The notes under the pieces were generated by a model. That model was not told where the DNA came from. It worked only from the letters and a program-made list of their open reading frames with translations, and did not search any database. Made by a program: the position numbers and the translations under genes. A stretch of DNA of 64,000 bases, taken from NCBI RefSeq assembly GCF_001187865.1, contig NZ_LGIT01000009.1, positions 1,178,001 to 1,242,000 of the forward strand, given 5' to 3'. The DNA comes from Klebsiella sp. RIT-PI-d (GTDB lineage Bacteria > Pseudomonadota > Gammaproteobacteria > Enterobacterales > Enterobacteriaceae). Shown in pieces: positions 1-8,523 of the stretch (within the stretch, counting starts at the first letter, position 1; each line of letters opens with the position of its first letter).

Positions 1-17
1 ACTGGATGATGTGCTCA

Positions 18-188
18 TCATCGTGGTTGTTTCTGAGCTGTTCTGAGACATTGTGAGAGAGGCCTTCCTTGTTCATCAGCGCACCATTCAGAAAGGTATT
101 GTAAGCTGTCCACTCCTTTACTTTTTTCCCAGTATCCGACTTTGATTCCGTTCATCCAGATTGCCAGGCGCTGCTGTTTTCGACTCAT
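18..188 (-). pseudogene. truncated 5' end of a hipA-type toxin gene
   Basis: An ATG four bases after the hipB stop opens a 56-codon frame. Its first 45 residues look like the start of a HipA kinase (RLAIWMNGIKVGYWEKS, then DEQGRPLS). The similarity is then lost and a TGA follows, whereas HipA proteins are over 400 residues long. A second minus-strand frame, shifted by one base, is open from about position 151 to the left window edge and could belong to a different gene joined here. The gene is probably a remnant, but sequence to the left of the window is needed to exclude a simple frameshift. Confidence 0.5.
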
Positions 189-192
189 ACCG

Positions 193-489
193 TTACCATT
201 GCTCCTGTCGTGCTGGTGAATTTGATTTAAGCATTTCTTCCGTCTGCTTCCCCTCTGAAGAGGTGGTAGCTGAGGAGAAGCTGATTTTTACCCCCAGGAC
301 GGAAAACACCTTGAATAGCCGTTCAATGCTCGCACTGGCAGGGTTGGCTTCCAGACGTGAGTATGTTTGTTGAGTGATGCCTAACCTTTCGGACAGGTCT
401 TTTTGCGTCAGACCATTCGCTTTGCGAAAACCAATGAGCAATGGGCGCAACTGGTTGAGCGTGTTTAACGGGTAATGATTATTAATCAT
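193..489 (-). CDS. HipB-like helix-turn-helix antitoxin/regulator
   Basis: This 98-residue protein has a Cro/C1-type helix-turn-helix at about residues 24-50 (GLTQKDLSERLGITQQTYSR). The length and the 'LGVKISF' segment after it are typical of HipB, the antitoxin that binds HipA and represses the operon. The stop lies four bases before the hipA start, as expected for a hipBA operon. Upstream are four operator-like palindromes, so it is probably autoregulated. Since hipA looks broken, HipB may now act as an orphan DNA-binding protein. Confidence 0.8.
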   Translation of the reverse strand: MINNHYPLNTLNQLRPLLIGFRKANGLTQKDLSERLGITQQTYSRLEANPASASIERLFKVFSVLGVKISFSSATTSSEGKQTEEMLKSNSPARQEQW

Positions 490-516
490 AAGCTGGCCTC
501 GGTAGTTTCCTCTGAT

Positions 517-616
517 ACACCTCGTAGGCTGTTTTTAAAAATATACACCCTAAAGGCTGTAATATCAAATTAACAGTCTAAAAGCTGTTAACTATGAAGT
601 ACAACCTTCAGGCTGT
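517..616 (-). promoter_or_regulatory. four operator palindromes spaced exactly 28 bp apart
   Basis: Four 16-bp sites of the form ACA-N10-TGT begin at 517, 545, 573 and 601. They read ACACCTCGTAGGCTGT, ACACCCTAAAGGCTGT, ACAGTCTAAAAGCTGT and ACAACCTTCAGGCTGT, with an idealised palindrome ACAGCCT-NN-AGGCTGT. No copy lies at 489 or 629. They sit directly upstream of the hipB-like gene, so HipB is the natural candidate to bind them; that is inference. Confidence 0.75.
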
Positions 617-1031
617 TACTGAATGACAGCACAGATCTTAATGGCGTGTTCCAGGAGAGAGCTATCAATAAAAAGCCGTTACGCGCGACCCCAGGCATCG
701 CTCAGATCTAACTACCCTGCTCTCTTCAACCCAAACAACGCAACAATTGTGTCCAGACCAAGCCGCCCGCGATCTTTGAGAAAATAAGGAGAAAACAACG
801 TGTGTGTGTTAACAAAAGTAGAATCAAGCGAAGCCTGACGGCACGTTAAGGCTTAGCAGAGGCTTAAAGGATAAGGACACGCGATTGTGGGAGCCTTTCC
901 ACCCAAGGGGCGGTTTGGACATCGAAAATTATATTTACAGCGTACTCATTTCAGTAAGATTGCCGCCTCTCTTGTATAAAAGGCGGCATTACATCCGGCG
1001 AAGACGGTCCCCGTGACGGTTTAACCCGGAC
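617..1031. other. intergenic region, no clear gene
   Basis: About 415 bases lie between the hip operators and the end of the antiporter gene. A perfect 8-bp inverted repeat (TGCCGCCT at 961-968, AGGCGGCA at 981-988) may be a weak terminator for the minus-strand antiporter, although no T-run follows. A 12-codon frame at 800-838 on the plus strand starts with GTG after an AAGGAG; this is not enough to call a gene. Nothing else is recognisable. Confidence 0.4.
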
Positions 1032-2531
1032 TTAAATTGTTATATATCCACCAATAAACAGGGCAACGGCGATAACATCGCACAGCAGCAGTATAGTCAG
1101 ATAAATCAGCTCTTTTTTGGTAAATATCGGCTGGCCATCGTTTTTTTCCTTCCTTGACCAGATAAAGACCGGCAGACCGCAGGTCAACAGGATAGGAATT
1201 AATGCAACATACTCAATCTGGCTGGCGTAAAGAATAAACAGACAGAACAGCGCGCCTAAAACACCGCTGAATAAAGCCAGCCTGCGGCCTTTTTTTGCAT
1301 ACTGGTCGTATTTACCGTTTCGGCAAATGCTGGTCAGATATAGCGTGGTGGTAATATAGGCCGGAACAACCATCAGCGCACTGATATTATACATAGTGGT
1401 CCAGGCATTATTTGAAAAATAAACGAGTAACATGGCCGCCTGCATCACAAAGCTACTAACCCACAGCGAGACATTGGCCGCCTGTTTACTGTTCGTGCGG
1501 GCAAACACGCGCGGGAAAGCGCCTTTCTGTCCGGCTACCATCGGAATTTCAGCGCATAGCATGGTCCATGCAAGCCAGCCGGCCAGAACAGAAATAATCA
1601 GACCCACGTTCATCAGCCATTCGCCCCACTCACCGATAACGCGGGCTAGCACGCCTGCGGTAGAGGGGTTACTGACCTGCGCCAGTGCTGCCTGAGGCAT
1701 TACGCCAAACGGCAGAATGGACATTAACATATAAATAATCAGCGCCAGCAGAAAGCCGATCAGCGTGGCTTTCCCTACGTCCTGCTTATTTTTGGCCCGC
1801 CCGGATAGAACAACCGCGCCCTCAACGCCAATAAAGGCCCAGAGCGTTACGGTCATCGGTGCCAGGATCTGAGACAGCAGCGATACCGGTGCAGCGTCTT
1901 TTCCGCTGCCGCTGAGGATCGCCGGTGATTCTCCCCAAAAGTTTTTAAACAGGTCCGAATAATCGATCAGCACACCCAGCAGTAATACGAACAGGATCAG
2001 TGGGACCAGCTTGGCGATGGTTCCCAGAGTGTTAACAAATCCGGCCACTTTTGTCCCGGACAGAACAAGAAAATTATAGCCCCAGATCAGCACTGAGCCG
2101 CAAATAATGGAGTTCAGATTATTGCCATCCGTAAAAACGCCCGGCATAAACTGATTAAAGGCATCCATTAAAATAACCGCAAAGGCAACGTTGCCAAATG
2201 CGGTCATCAGCCAGTAGCCCCAGGCGACGTTAAAGCCAATAAAGGAACCAAAACCTTCCTGGGCATACATATACACCCCGGCCTGAAGATCCGGACGCAG
2301 ATCTGATAACACGCGAAACGAGTTTGCGATAAAGTAAATACCGATCCCGGCAATAATCCACGCAATGATTACCGGCCCCAGCGCAGAAGAGGCCGCCGTG
2401 TTTTGCGGCAGACTGAAGACGCCGCCTCCCAGCATGGAGCCAACGACAATGGCGATCAGGGCGATTAGCCCCAGCTTATGTCCACCGGCGCTATTATCAC
2501 TATTTTTTACATCTGAAGACTGCTCTGCCAT
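1032..2531 (-). CDS. ArcD-like basic amino acid/polyamine antiporter (second copy)
   Basis: This is a 499-residue APC-superfamily membrane protein with about twelve hydrophobic segments. The first segment holds the family pattern 'GSMLGGGVFSLPQN', close to E. coli YdgI/ArcD (SSMLGAGVFSLPQN), and the segment 'SGRAKNKQDVGKAT' is also shared. Family members exchange arginine, ornithine or lysine for a product amine or amino acid across the inner membrane. The start is an ATG after GGGAG. It lies 74 bases downstream of the decarboxylase on the same strand and is clearly related to the other antiporter at 5074-6543. The substrate cannot be read from the sequence. Confidence 0.85.
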   Translation of the reverse strand: MAEQSSDVKNSDNSAGGHKLGLIALIAIVVGSMLGGGVFSLPQNTAASSALGPVIIAWIIAGIGIYFIANSFRVLSDLRPDLQAGVYMYAQEGFGSFIGFNVAWGYWLMTAFGNVAFAVILMDAFNQFMPGVFTDGNNLNSIICGSVLIWGYNFLVLSGTKVAGFVNTLGTIAKLVPLILFVLLLGVLIDYSDLFKNFWGESPAILSGSGKDAAPVSLLSQILAPMTVTLWAFIGVEGAVVLSGRAKNKQDVGKATLIGFLLALIIYMLMSILPFGVMPQAALAQVSNPSTAGVLARVIGEWGEWLMNVGLIISVLAGWLAWTMLCAEIPMVAGQKGAFPRVFARTNSKQAANVSLWVSSFVMQAAMLLVYFSNNAWTTMYNISALMVVPAYITTTLYLTSICRNGKYDQYAKKGRRLALFSGVLGALFCLFILYASQIEYVALIPILLTCGLPVFIWSRKEKNDGQPIFTKKELIYLTILLLCDVIAVALFIGGYITI

Positions 2532-2605
2532 AACGTTTTCTCCCGCTATTCTGTCATACCGCCGCCGGATTGCAGACGATCCGACGGCATTGTTCTCTCA
2601 CGCGC

Positions 2606-4975
2606 CTACTGGCGGCCCTTTTTAATACCGGAGACATGGCGTTTAAAGGTGATGTGGCCGGGCAACGTGTGCACCTCGCGCTCTTCTTCCACAATCGCCC
2701 TGACCCAGAAGTCCCCGTTTTCATCGACGTTAACGCCCTGAATCTCATGTTCAAATCCGGGGAAGTGCTTATCGAATTCCTGAAGCGCGCGCAGATAGCC
2801 GATAATGCCTTTGTTACCCTGCGGCATGCGTTCGCCCGGCATCAGTACAGGAATGCCTGGGGGATAAGGAACCAGCATGCTGGCAGCAATTCTGCCGCTG
2901 AAATCATCCAGGCGGATATGCTCGGTTTTATAGCGTACGACTTTCTGATAGGCGTCTGCCGGGGTCATAACCGGCTCCGGGTCGGTGTTCACCGCATCGT
3001 TGATATGCGACATCAGCTCCAGCTCATCCATTTTTTCATGCATCTTCTGACACAGCGCCTTGAGCGTTAGCCCGTCGTAGTGCGGGGAATGCGCTTTCAG
3101 CGACGGGATAGCATCTGTGGCCAGATCGTCATTGTCGTAGTGCTTTTTAAAGGCCAGCAGGCTTTCAATCAGGGTGCCCCACTTGCCTTTGGTGATGCCG
3201 ACGGAGAACAGGATCAGCACGGTGTAGTCACCGGTACGGGCAATTTCAATGCGACGGTCATCGAGAAAACGGGTAAGTAAATATCCTGGAATCCCGTTTT
3301 TCTGGTATTCCCCCTCCGGGCCGATCCCCGGACAGGTCAGGGTCACTTTTACCGGATCGAGCATGCTGTTAGTTTCGGCCAGATCCTCATCGGCAAAACC
3401 GTGCCAGCGCTCACCGGCGCGCAGCGACCAGCAGTCGGCGCTGTGGCTTAGCAGCGATACAGGTGCCTCTTCAAAACTGTAGCGCTGCCCGGAATCGCTG
3501 TCCTGCACCTCGGTTGGCTGAAGCACATCGAAGAACCAGGCGTCACCGCCCTCCTGCTCCTGGATCTGGCGTTTGACGCTGACCACGGCTTTACGGAAGG
3601 CAATCGCTTCTTCAATTGACTCCTGCACCAGTGAATAACCGGATTCACCCTTCATCATGCTCACCGCTACATCAATTGACGCAATGATCGGATAATAGGG
3701 TGAGGTCGTGCCGTGCATCATAAAGGCATCGTTAAAGTCATCGAAATTAAGCGGCGCGCGATCGCTTTTCTTCACATGGATCATTGAGGCCATGGAGAGC
3801 GAGGGCAGCATTTTATGAGTGGACTGTACGGCAAACAGGGTCGGACGATTTGGCGTATCCTCCGCGTCCATGGCATAGCGCCCCCGGTATAGCGGATGGA
3901 AACGCGCATAGGCATACCATGCTTCATCAAAATGGATGCGCGGTGCGCTTTCGCCCAGGTGTCTGACTACGTCATTCACGTTATAACAGAAGCCATCGTA
4001 GGTGCAGTTGGTTACCACGGCGTAAGCCGGAGACGGGCTGGCTGCACCGGGTGCCAGTCGGCTATTTACTACCAACGCATCAATACTGGCCTTCTTCAGG
4101 CGTCCCGTCGGAATAGGCCCAATTAGGCCCCACGCGTTGCGGGTAGGTTTGAGGTAAACCGGCCTTGCCTGAGACAGGGTCAGGCCATGATTAAGTGACT
4201 TGTGGCAATTTCGATCAATAATGGCAATTTCATCCGCGCCGACCGCAGCCTGGGCCACAATACGGTTCGACCCCGACGAGCCGGAGACACCGTAGAAGGT
4301 CCAGTCAGAGCCAAACAGTTGGGCCGCAATTTCTTCCGATTTTTTAGGCGGTCCGGTGTGGATCAGATAATCGCCCATCTCCGCGGTAGCCACGCCAATA
4401 TCGGCGCGCATCATGTTTTCGCCAAAGAAGTTAATGAACTCAATGCCAACAGGGTGTTTCAGATAGGCCATTCCCCCCATATGCCCCGGGCAGTCCCAGT
4501 AATAATCACCGTCCTCGGTAAAGTCCTTCAGGGTTTTAAAATAGGGAGGAAGGAGCTTTTCCGCATAGCGGTGGACTAAGGTGTACAGTCGATTAGCAGT
4601 GAAGGCAGCGGATTCGGAATACAGATAAACATATTCGCTGACCTCTTTTAAGACGTCGAGCGGGATGCGATCGGTAATATTCTCTTCTGAGAACATGATC
4701 AGCGGCGTCGCGGCATTTCTTTTACGGAATACGCTGATAAAGTGCTGCAACTCTTCAGCAAAGGTCGGATTGTTAGCCTCCCAGTAAATACCAATCGCGC
4801 TGTAACGGGTGCTTTTTTCGATGAGTTTTACCCCATCAGCGATCCGGTGCGTGATATGAATTTTAAAACCGCGTTCCGCGAGTTCGGTCTGAAGCTCTTC
4901 CAGTACCTGCTGCGAAGGGCTATCGCCATCAAGATGTTCTGAGGAAATAAATAAAAGATTGTGGTTAAACTTCAT
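2606..4975 (-). CDS. inducible Orn/Lys/Arg decarboxylase, PLP-dependent (AdiA/CadA family)
   Basis: The protein has 789 residues, longer than AdiA (about 755) or CadA (about 715). It starts with a receiver-like wing domain (about 1-135), followed by the PLP domain and the C-terminal domain. The PLP lysine is K388 in 'QSTHKML' and the cofactor-nitrogen aspartate is D350 in 'HFDEAW'. The segments 'GITKGKWGTL' and 'TNCTYDGFCYN' are closer to AdiA than to CadA, so arginine is the better guess, but ornithine or lysine is possible. Family members consume a proton in the cytoplasm and feed an antiporter. ArcD-like antiporter genes flank it on both sides on the same strand. RBS GGAGA precedes the ATG. 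Confidence 0.88.
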   Translation of the reverse strand: MKFNHNLLFISSEHLDGDSPSQQVLEELQTELAERGFKIHITHRIADGVKLIEKSTRYSAIGIYWEANNPTFAEELQHFISVFRKRNAATPLIMFSEENITDRIPLDVLKEVSEYVYLYSESAAFTANRLYTLVHRYAEKLLPPYFKTLKDFTEDGDYYWDCPGHMGGMAYLKHPVGIEFINFFGENMMRADIGVATAEMGDYLIHTGPPKKSEEIAAQLFGSDWTFYGVSGSSGSNRIVAQAAVGADEIAIIDRNCHKSLNHGLTLSQARPVYLKPTRNAWGLIGPIPTGRLKKASIDALVVNSRLAPGAASPSPAYAVVTNCTYDGFCYNVNDVVRHLGESAPRIHFDEAWYAYARFHPLYRGRYAMDAEDTPNRPTLFAVQSTHKMLPSLSMASMIHVKKSDRAPLNFDDFNDAFMMHGTTSPYYPIIASIDVAVSMMKGESGYSLVQESIEEAIAFRKAVVSVKRQIQEQEGGDAWFFDVLQPTEVQDSDSGQRYSFEEAPVSLLSHSADCWSLRAGERWHGFADEDLAETNSMLDPVKVTLTCPGIGPEGEYQKNGIPGYLLTRFLDDRRIEIARTGDYTVLILFSVGITKGKWGTLIESLLAFKKHYDNDDLATDAIPSLKAHSPHYDGLTLKALCQKMHEKMDELELMSHINDAVNTDPEPVMTPADAYQKVVRYKTEHIRLDDFSGRIAASMLVPYPPGIPVLMPGERMPQGNKGIIGYLRALQEFDKHFPGFEHEIQGVNVDENGDFWVRAIVEEEREVHTLPGHITFKRHVSGIKKGRQ

Positions 4976-5073
4976 CAGGGGTCTCCACTGTTCAGATAAT
5001 ATTTAACTGTGAGGATGTCATGCCCAATAAACAGACATTATCGTCACCGTAACTTGCCTTAAATTAATTCGGT

Positions 5074-6543
5074 CTAAAATTGTATCGTCTTATTAAGCAG
5101 TAAAATAAGAACAATAAAGTCGAGGGCCAGCAGTAAAACAAAAAATGCTCGTTCGCGCGGCGTAAATATTTTATCTGCGCGATCGTCTTTTATTCTTGCC
5201 CAGATAAACAGGGGTACGCCCAGCGTAAGCAGCACCGGAACCATCGCCAGATATCTCATTTCACTGGCGTAGAACATAAACAGGCAGAAGGCAAAACCGA
5301 TAATACTGCTGACCAGCGCGGCGCTGCGGCTATGATGCGTGGTATACCGGGCGTACTCGCCGTTCATACAGAGTTTAAACAGGTAGGCCGAGGTCATTAA
5401 ATATGCCGGCAGTACGGTCAGGGCGGAGATGGCCAGCATTGCAAGCCAGGCATCGTTAGAAAAATAGACCAGAAGTACGACGATTTGCATAAACGCACTG
5501 CTGATATACAGCGAAACCGAGGCCGAACCCTGCTCATTTTTTTTGCTGAACGGTTTCGGGAACGTGCCGTTCTGCGCTGCCACCATCGGCAGTTCGGCGC
5601 AGATCATGGTCCACGCCAGCCAGCTGGTAAGAACCGAAATCAGCACCCCCAGGGTAATCATAATCTCGCCCCATTCACCGACAACAATCTTCAGAATACC
5701 GGCGGTGGACGGCGTTGGAATTGTGCTGAGCTCATGTTGAGTGAGCACGCCAAACGGCAGGATGGAGACCAGCAGACAAATAATCAGTGATACGACGAAG
5801 CCAATAAATGTGGCTTTACCCACGTCGCGTTTATTTTTGGCCCGGCCGGAAAGCGCGACGGCCCCCTCAACGCCGATGAAGCTCCAGAGCGCAACGCTAA
5901 GTGGTGACGTCACCTGTGAGAAAATGGGGCCCAGATCCCGACTGGCCTCACTGGCGCTGTGCCCCCAGACGTTATCCGCGATCGTGGTGGACTTCATAAA
6001 CAGCATGAGAATAAAGATAAAGGCTACCAGCGGGATCAGTTTGGCCAGCGTGCCGACGATGTTAATCGATCCGGCAATGCGGGTGCCGGAGAGAACTAAA
6101 AAGTTGAAGCCCCAGATCAGCAAAGAGGCACCGATAACGGAAGGAATATTGTTGCCGCCCGTGAAATCACCGGGCAAGAAATAATTCAGCGTGTCCATCA
6201 CCATAATGGCAAAAGCGACGTTGCTGCAGATGGTCATCAGCCAGTAGCCCCAGGCAACGTTAAAGGCCGTAAACCGGCCAAACCCTTCCCGGGCATACAT
6301 GTACACCCCTGACTGGAGATCGGGTCGAATATTTGACAGCACGATAAAAGTTCTGGAGATGAAAAACATGCCGATACCGCAGACTATCCAGGCTATCGCT
6401 ACCGGCCCTACGGCAGAATTCTCCGCCATATTCTGGGGAAGCCCGTCAACGCCGCTGCCGATCATTGAGCTTACGACAATGGATATTAGCGCAAGCAAGC
6501 CCAGCTTTTGCTTATTATTTTTTTCACTCAAATCGATATGCAT
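5074..6543 (-). CDS. ArcD-like basic amino acid/polyamine antiporter (first copy)
   Basis: This 489-residue APC-superfamily protein has about twelve membrane segments and the pattern 'GSGVDGLPQNMAENSAVGP' near its start. It shares 'SGRAKNKRDVGKAT' with the copy at 1032-2531. In the first transmembrane motif it has GVDGLPQN where the other copy has GVFSLPQN, so a charged Asp lies in the substrate-entry segment. It is the first gene of the three-gene minus-strand set and lies 98 bases ahead of the decarboxylase. The upstream region is AT-rich with no strong RBS before the ATG. The two copies may take different substrates. Confidence 0.85.
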   Translation of the reverse strand: MHIDLSEKNNKQKLGLLALISIVVSSMIGSGVDGLPQNMAENSAVGPVAIAWIVCGIGMFFISRTFIVLSNIRPDLQSGVYMYAREGFGRFTAFNVAWGYWLMTICSNVAFAIMVMDTLNYFLPGDFTGGNNIPSVIGASLLIWGFNFLVLSGTRIAGSINIVGTLAKLIPLVAFIFILMLFMKSTTIADNVWGHSASEASRDLGPIFSQVTSPLSVALWSFIGVEGAVALSGRAKNKRDVGKATFIGFVVSLIICLLVSILPFGVLTQHELSTIPTPSTAGILKIVVGEWGEIMITLGVLISVLTSWLAWTMICAELPMVAAQNGTFPKPFSKKNEQGSASVSLYISSAFMQIVVLLVYFSNDAWLAMLAISALTVLPAYLMTSAYLFKLCMNGEYARYTTHHSRSAALVSSIIGFAFCLFMFYASEMRYLAMVPVLLTLGVPLFIWARIKDDRADKIFTPRERAFFVLLLALDFIVLILLLNKTIQF

Positions 6544-6919
6544 AAGCTGAGTCTTATTTTTAAAATCATAAAATTATTTGAAATTATCCGTGTTATGAAT
6601 GCTAATACTTCTGACGATATAACTTAATTCTGAATAAGGTCATCCCTATAAAGCGCATTATATTTATAATTTATACCCTGTATATGGGAGTCAACCATTA
6701 CTATGTGTAATCTCATTCCTGCACTTGTAGGAAAGTTAAATGGGAACTAAATAAAATTTAAAATAATAGACGACTTTTAAAGAAAATGACGCATATAACC
6801 ATTGTACATTCTTACAGCCTTAGCTTTATGTTTGCAACTTGCAGTGCTATCATTTCTCTCCTGTTTTTTAGCCGCATTGCAAATGAGCAAATGGTCTGAA
6901 CGCGTAGTAAGGAGAAAAA
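6544..6919. other. AT-rich divergent intergenic region
   Basis: This 376-base stretch separates the antiporter (minus) from the NTF2-like gene (plus), so it should hold promoters for both. It is very AT-rich. A short dyad CCC-TGTATAT-GGG lies near 6675-6690. An AAGGAG just before 6920 is the RBS of the plus-strand gene. I see no convincing acid-response or CadC-type site. Confidence 0.4.
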
Positions 6920-7315
6920 ATGAATCGCTATTTTGAGGAAGTGCTGAATGCTCACGTATTGATTGGAAGCTGGCTAAGTAATAAAGATGCTAATGATACA
7001 ATTTGTGAAAATCTTTTAGCGCGTTTTAGTCCTGAATACTCAATGGTAACACCTGGCGGTGATTTGCTGGACTTCACCACATTAAACGCATTTTTTCGTA
7101 CTCAGCGTGGCTCACGTCCGGGTTTAGAAATTGATATCAGCGATATGCAGATCGTTACTGAAAGTGAAAATGGTGCAACTGTAGTTTATAAAGAGTTGCA
7201 AAAGCTACCAGGTAAAGACCCAACGCTTCGTTTTTCTACTGTTGTATTCGAGTTAAGTCATAATGGCGAGGTATCCTGGCGCCATCTCCACGAGACCTCG
7301 ATACCCCGGCATTAA
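6920..7315 (+). CDS. NTF2-like/DUF4440-type small protein
   Basis: The protein has 131 residues and no signal peptide. The pattern suggests the cone-shaped NTF2/SnoaL-like fold: a helical start 'YFEEVLNAHVLIGSWL', a middle 'LARFSPEYSMVTPGGDLLDF' and a strand-rich end 'FSTVVFELSHNGEVSWRHLHE'. Such proteins are small-molecule binding or isomerase-like, and many have unknown roles. The start is well supported by AAGGAG seven bases before the ATG. It stands alone between divergent and convergent neighbours. Confidence 0.6.
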   Translation: MNRYFEEVLNAHVLIGSWLSNKDANDTICENLLARFSPEYSMVTPGGDLLDFTTLNAFFRTQRGSRPGLEIDISDMQIVTESENGATVVYKELQKLPGKDPTLRFSTVVFELSHNGEVSWRHLHETSIPRH

Positions 7316-7345
7316 CAACGTTTTTATTTTCGCTTAATATCCTGT

Positions 7346-7765
7346 TTACCCATTATGCTGCGATGGATGATCGGCAGCAGGCTCGGCTCCGCCTTCGGGA
7401 AATAGCCGCTGACGCTGCGTCAGCGGCTCAGTCGGGTTCCCTGACAGGCCGAGATGTTTCAACTCCGGGATCACCCACCGGGCAAAATCCTCAAAACAGC
7501 CTGGCGAAAACCATTGCGCAAGATTAATGTCATCGGTATCGCTCTCCTGTAGCCACTGTGCCAACTGCCCCGCCACGCTGGAGCCACTGCCGACAAAGGT
7601 CTTCTGCCGCCCCAGCCCCTGCACAGGATGAAACACTTCGCGTAGCGTACGCTCCGGTTGTCCGGCCTCGCCGGTGACCATTTTCAGCAGCGAGCGGTTA
7701 GAGTTGGTTTGCTGCCATGCCAGCGGCGCATCCAGCGAATGGCCGGAAAAATACAGGCCGCCTGG
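7346..7765 (-). pseudogene. C-terminal remnant of an LLM-class flavin monooxygenase (NtaA/DszA type)
   Basis: The minus frame reads 'YFSGHSLDAPLAW', 'TLREVF', 'TFVGSGSSVAGQLAQWLQ' and 'DFARWVIPELKHLGL', which match the last third of FMN-dependent LLM monooxygenases of the NtaA/SnaA/DszA group. The N-terminal two thirds with the flavin site are absent. The frame stays open to 7969, but the part beyond about 7765 is antisense to a different gene fragment and does not resemble the family. This is a decayed fragment, not a functional enzyme. Confidence 0.7.
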
Positions 7766-7777
7766 CATGCTGTTAAT

Positions 7778-7963
7778 GACGCTGGCAGAGCTGAAGACGT
7801 TATTGACGCTGGTGCCGATTTTATCGCTCCTGGTCGTGGAGGGCTGGCAAATCATGACTGGTCTGCACGCGTCAGAGCCGGCGAAGCCGTCAGAGAATTC
7901 GATCGCGAAATTCTCGCGCCGATTGCCGATATCAAAGACAGCGAGCTTCCCGCCGTCGTCTGA
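7778..7963 (+). pseudogene. C-terminal remnant of an old-yellow-enzyme family oxidoreductase
   Basis: The plus frame encodes 'VIDAGADFIAPGRGGLANHD' followed by 'EFDREILAPIADIKDSEL' and a stop. This matches the extreme C-terminus of NADH:flavin oxidoreductases of the OYE family, where the phosphate-binding segment reads roughly ADFVALGRxxxANPD. The rest of the gene is missing; similarity begins at about 7778, where the opposing monooxygenase fragment ends. The two fragments therefore meet tail to tail at a deletion joint. Confidence 0.65.
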
Positions 7964-8126
7964 ACCGGTTCAGGACGCTGTTGCGCCCTGCCCGTTCAGC
8001 TACCATTCGTGCCGGCAGTCGTGACTGTATTAATTAATGTGCCTGCAAATCATACCTGGTTTAACGAGTGTTTCATTTCGTTTTGTAAAATAGGGCCCAA
8101 CCAAACACTCAAGGATTTATCTTCAA

Positions 8127-8447
8127 ATGAAAATATCAACAGTTGTTGTCACCCTTTTAGTCGGCACTTTCTTAAGCGGTTGCGCTGTGCAAAATGATAA
8201 AACGCAATTTCACGGTGTGGGCCTGACCTACCAGTCTAATGTCAAAAAGCTGGATAACGGGGATTATTATACAGAAGTAGAGGCAGCGCCTGGTGCAGGC
8301 CGTATCCCGGGTGCGATTGGCACTGCATCAAAAAAAGCGGCTGATTTCTGCCGGGTCCAAAACAAATCAATGAGAGAAGTTAAAACGGATATTGATACGC
8401 ATATGCTGTTGAATGGCGTTGCTCGCCTGACGTTTAAATGCGTTTAA
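8127..8447 (+). CDS. small predicted lipoprotein of unknown function
   Basis: The protein has 106 residues and a lipoprotein signal: a hydrophobic stretch 'VVVTLLVGTF' and the lipobox LSGC, with the lipidated Cys at residue 19. The mature part has 'GAGRIPGAIGTASKKAADFC' and a second Cys near the end, so an intramolecular disulfide is possible. An AGGA lies about ten bases before the ATG. I do not recognise the family. It may be a single-gene unit, since both neighbours are on the other strand or broken. Confidence 0.65.
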   Translation: MKISTVVVTLLVGTFLSGCAVQNDKTQFHGVGLTYQSNVKKLDNGDYYTEVEAAPGAGRIPGAIGTASKKAADFCRVQNKSMREVKTDIDTHMLLNGVARLTFKCV

Positions 8448-8523
8448 TTATTTCTGAGTTATATTGATTATCTAAAAACAGAGAGAGCTATTATGCAACC
8501 CGCTCTCTCTGTACAGCGTAATC

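Noticed and set aside
2570-3070. 166-codon plus-strand frame
   Set aside because: It lies mostly antisense to the decarboxylase, whose frame is clearly coding with PLP motifs; the plus-strand translation resembles no family.
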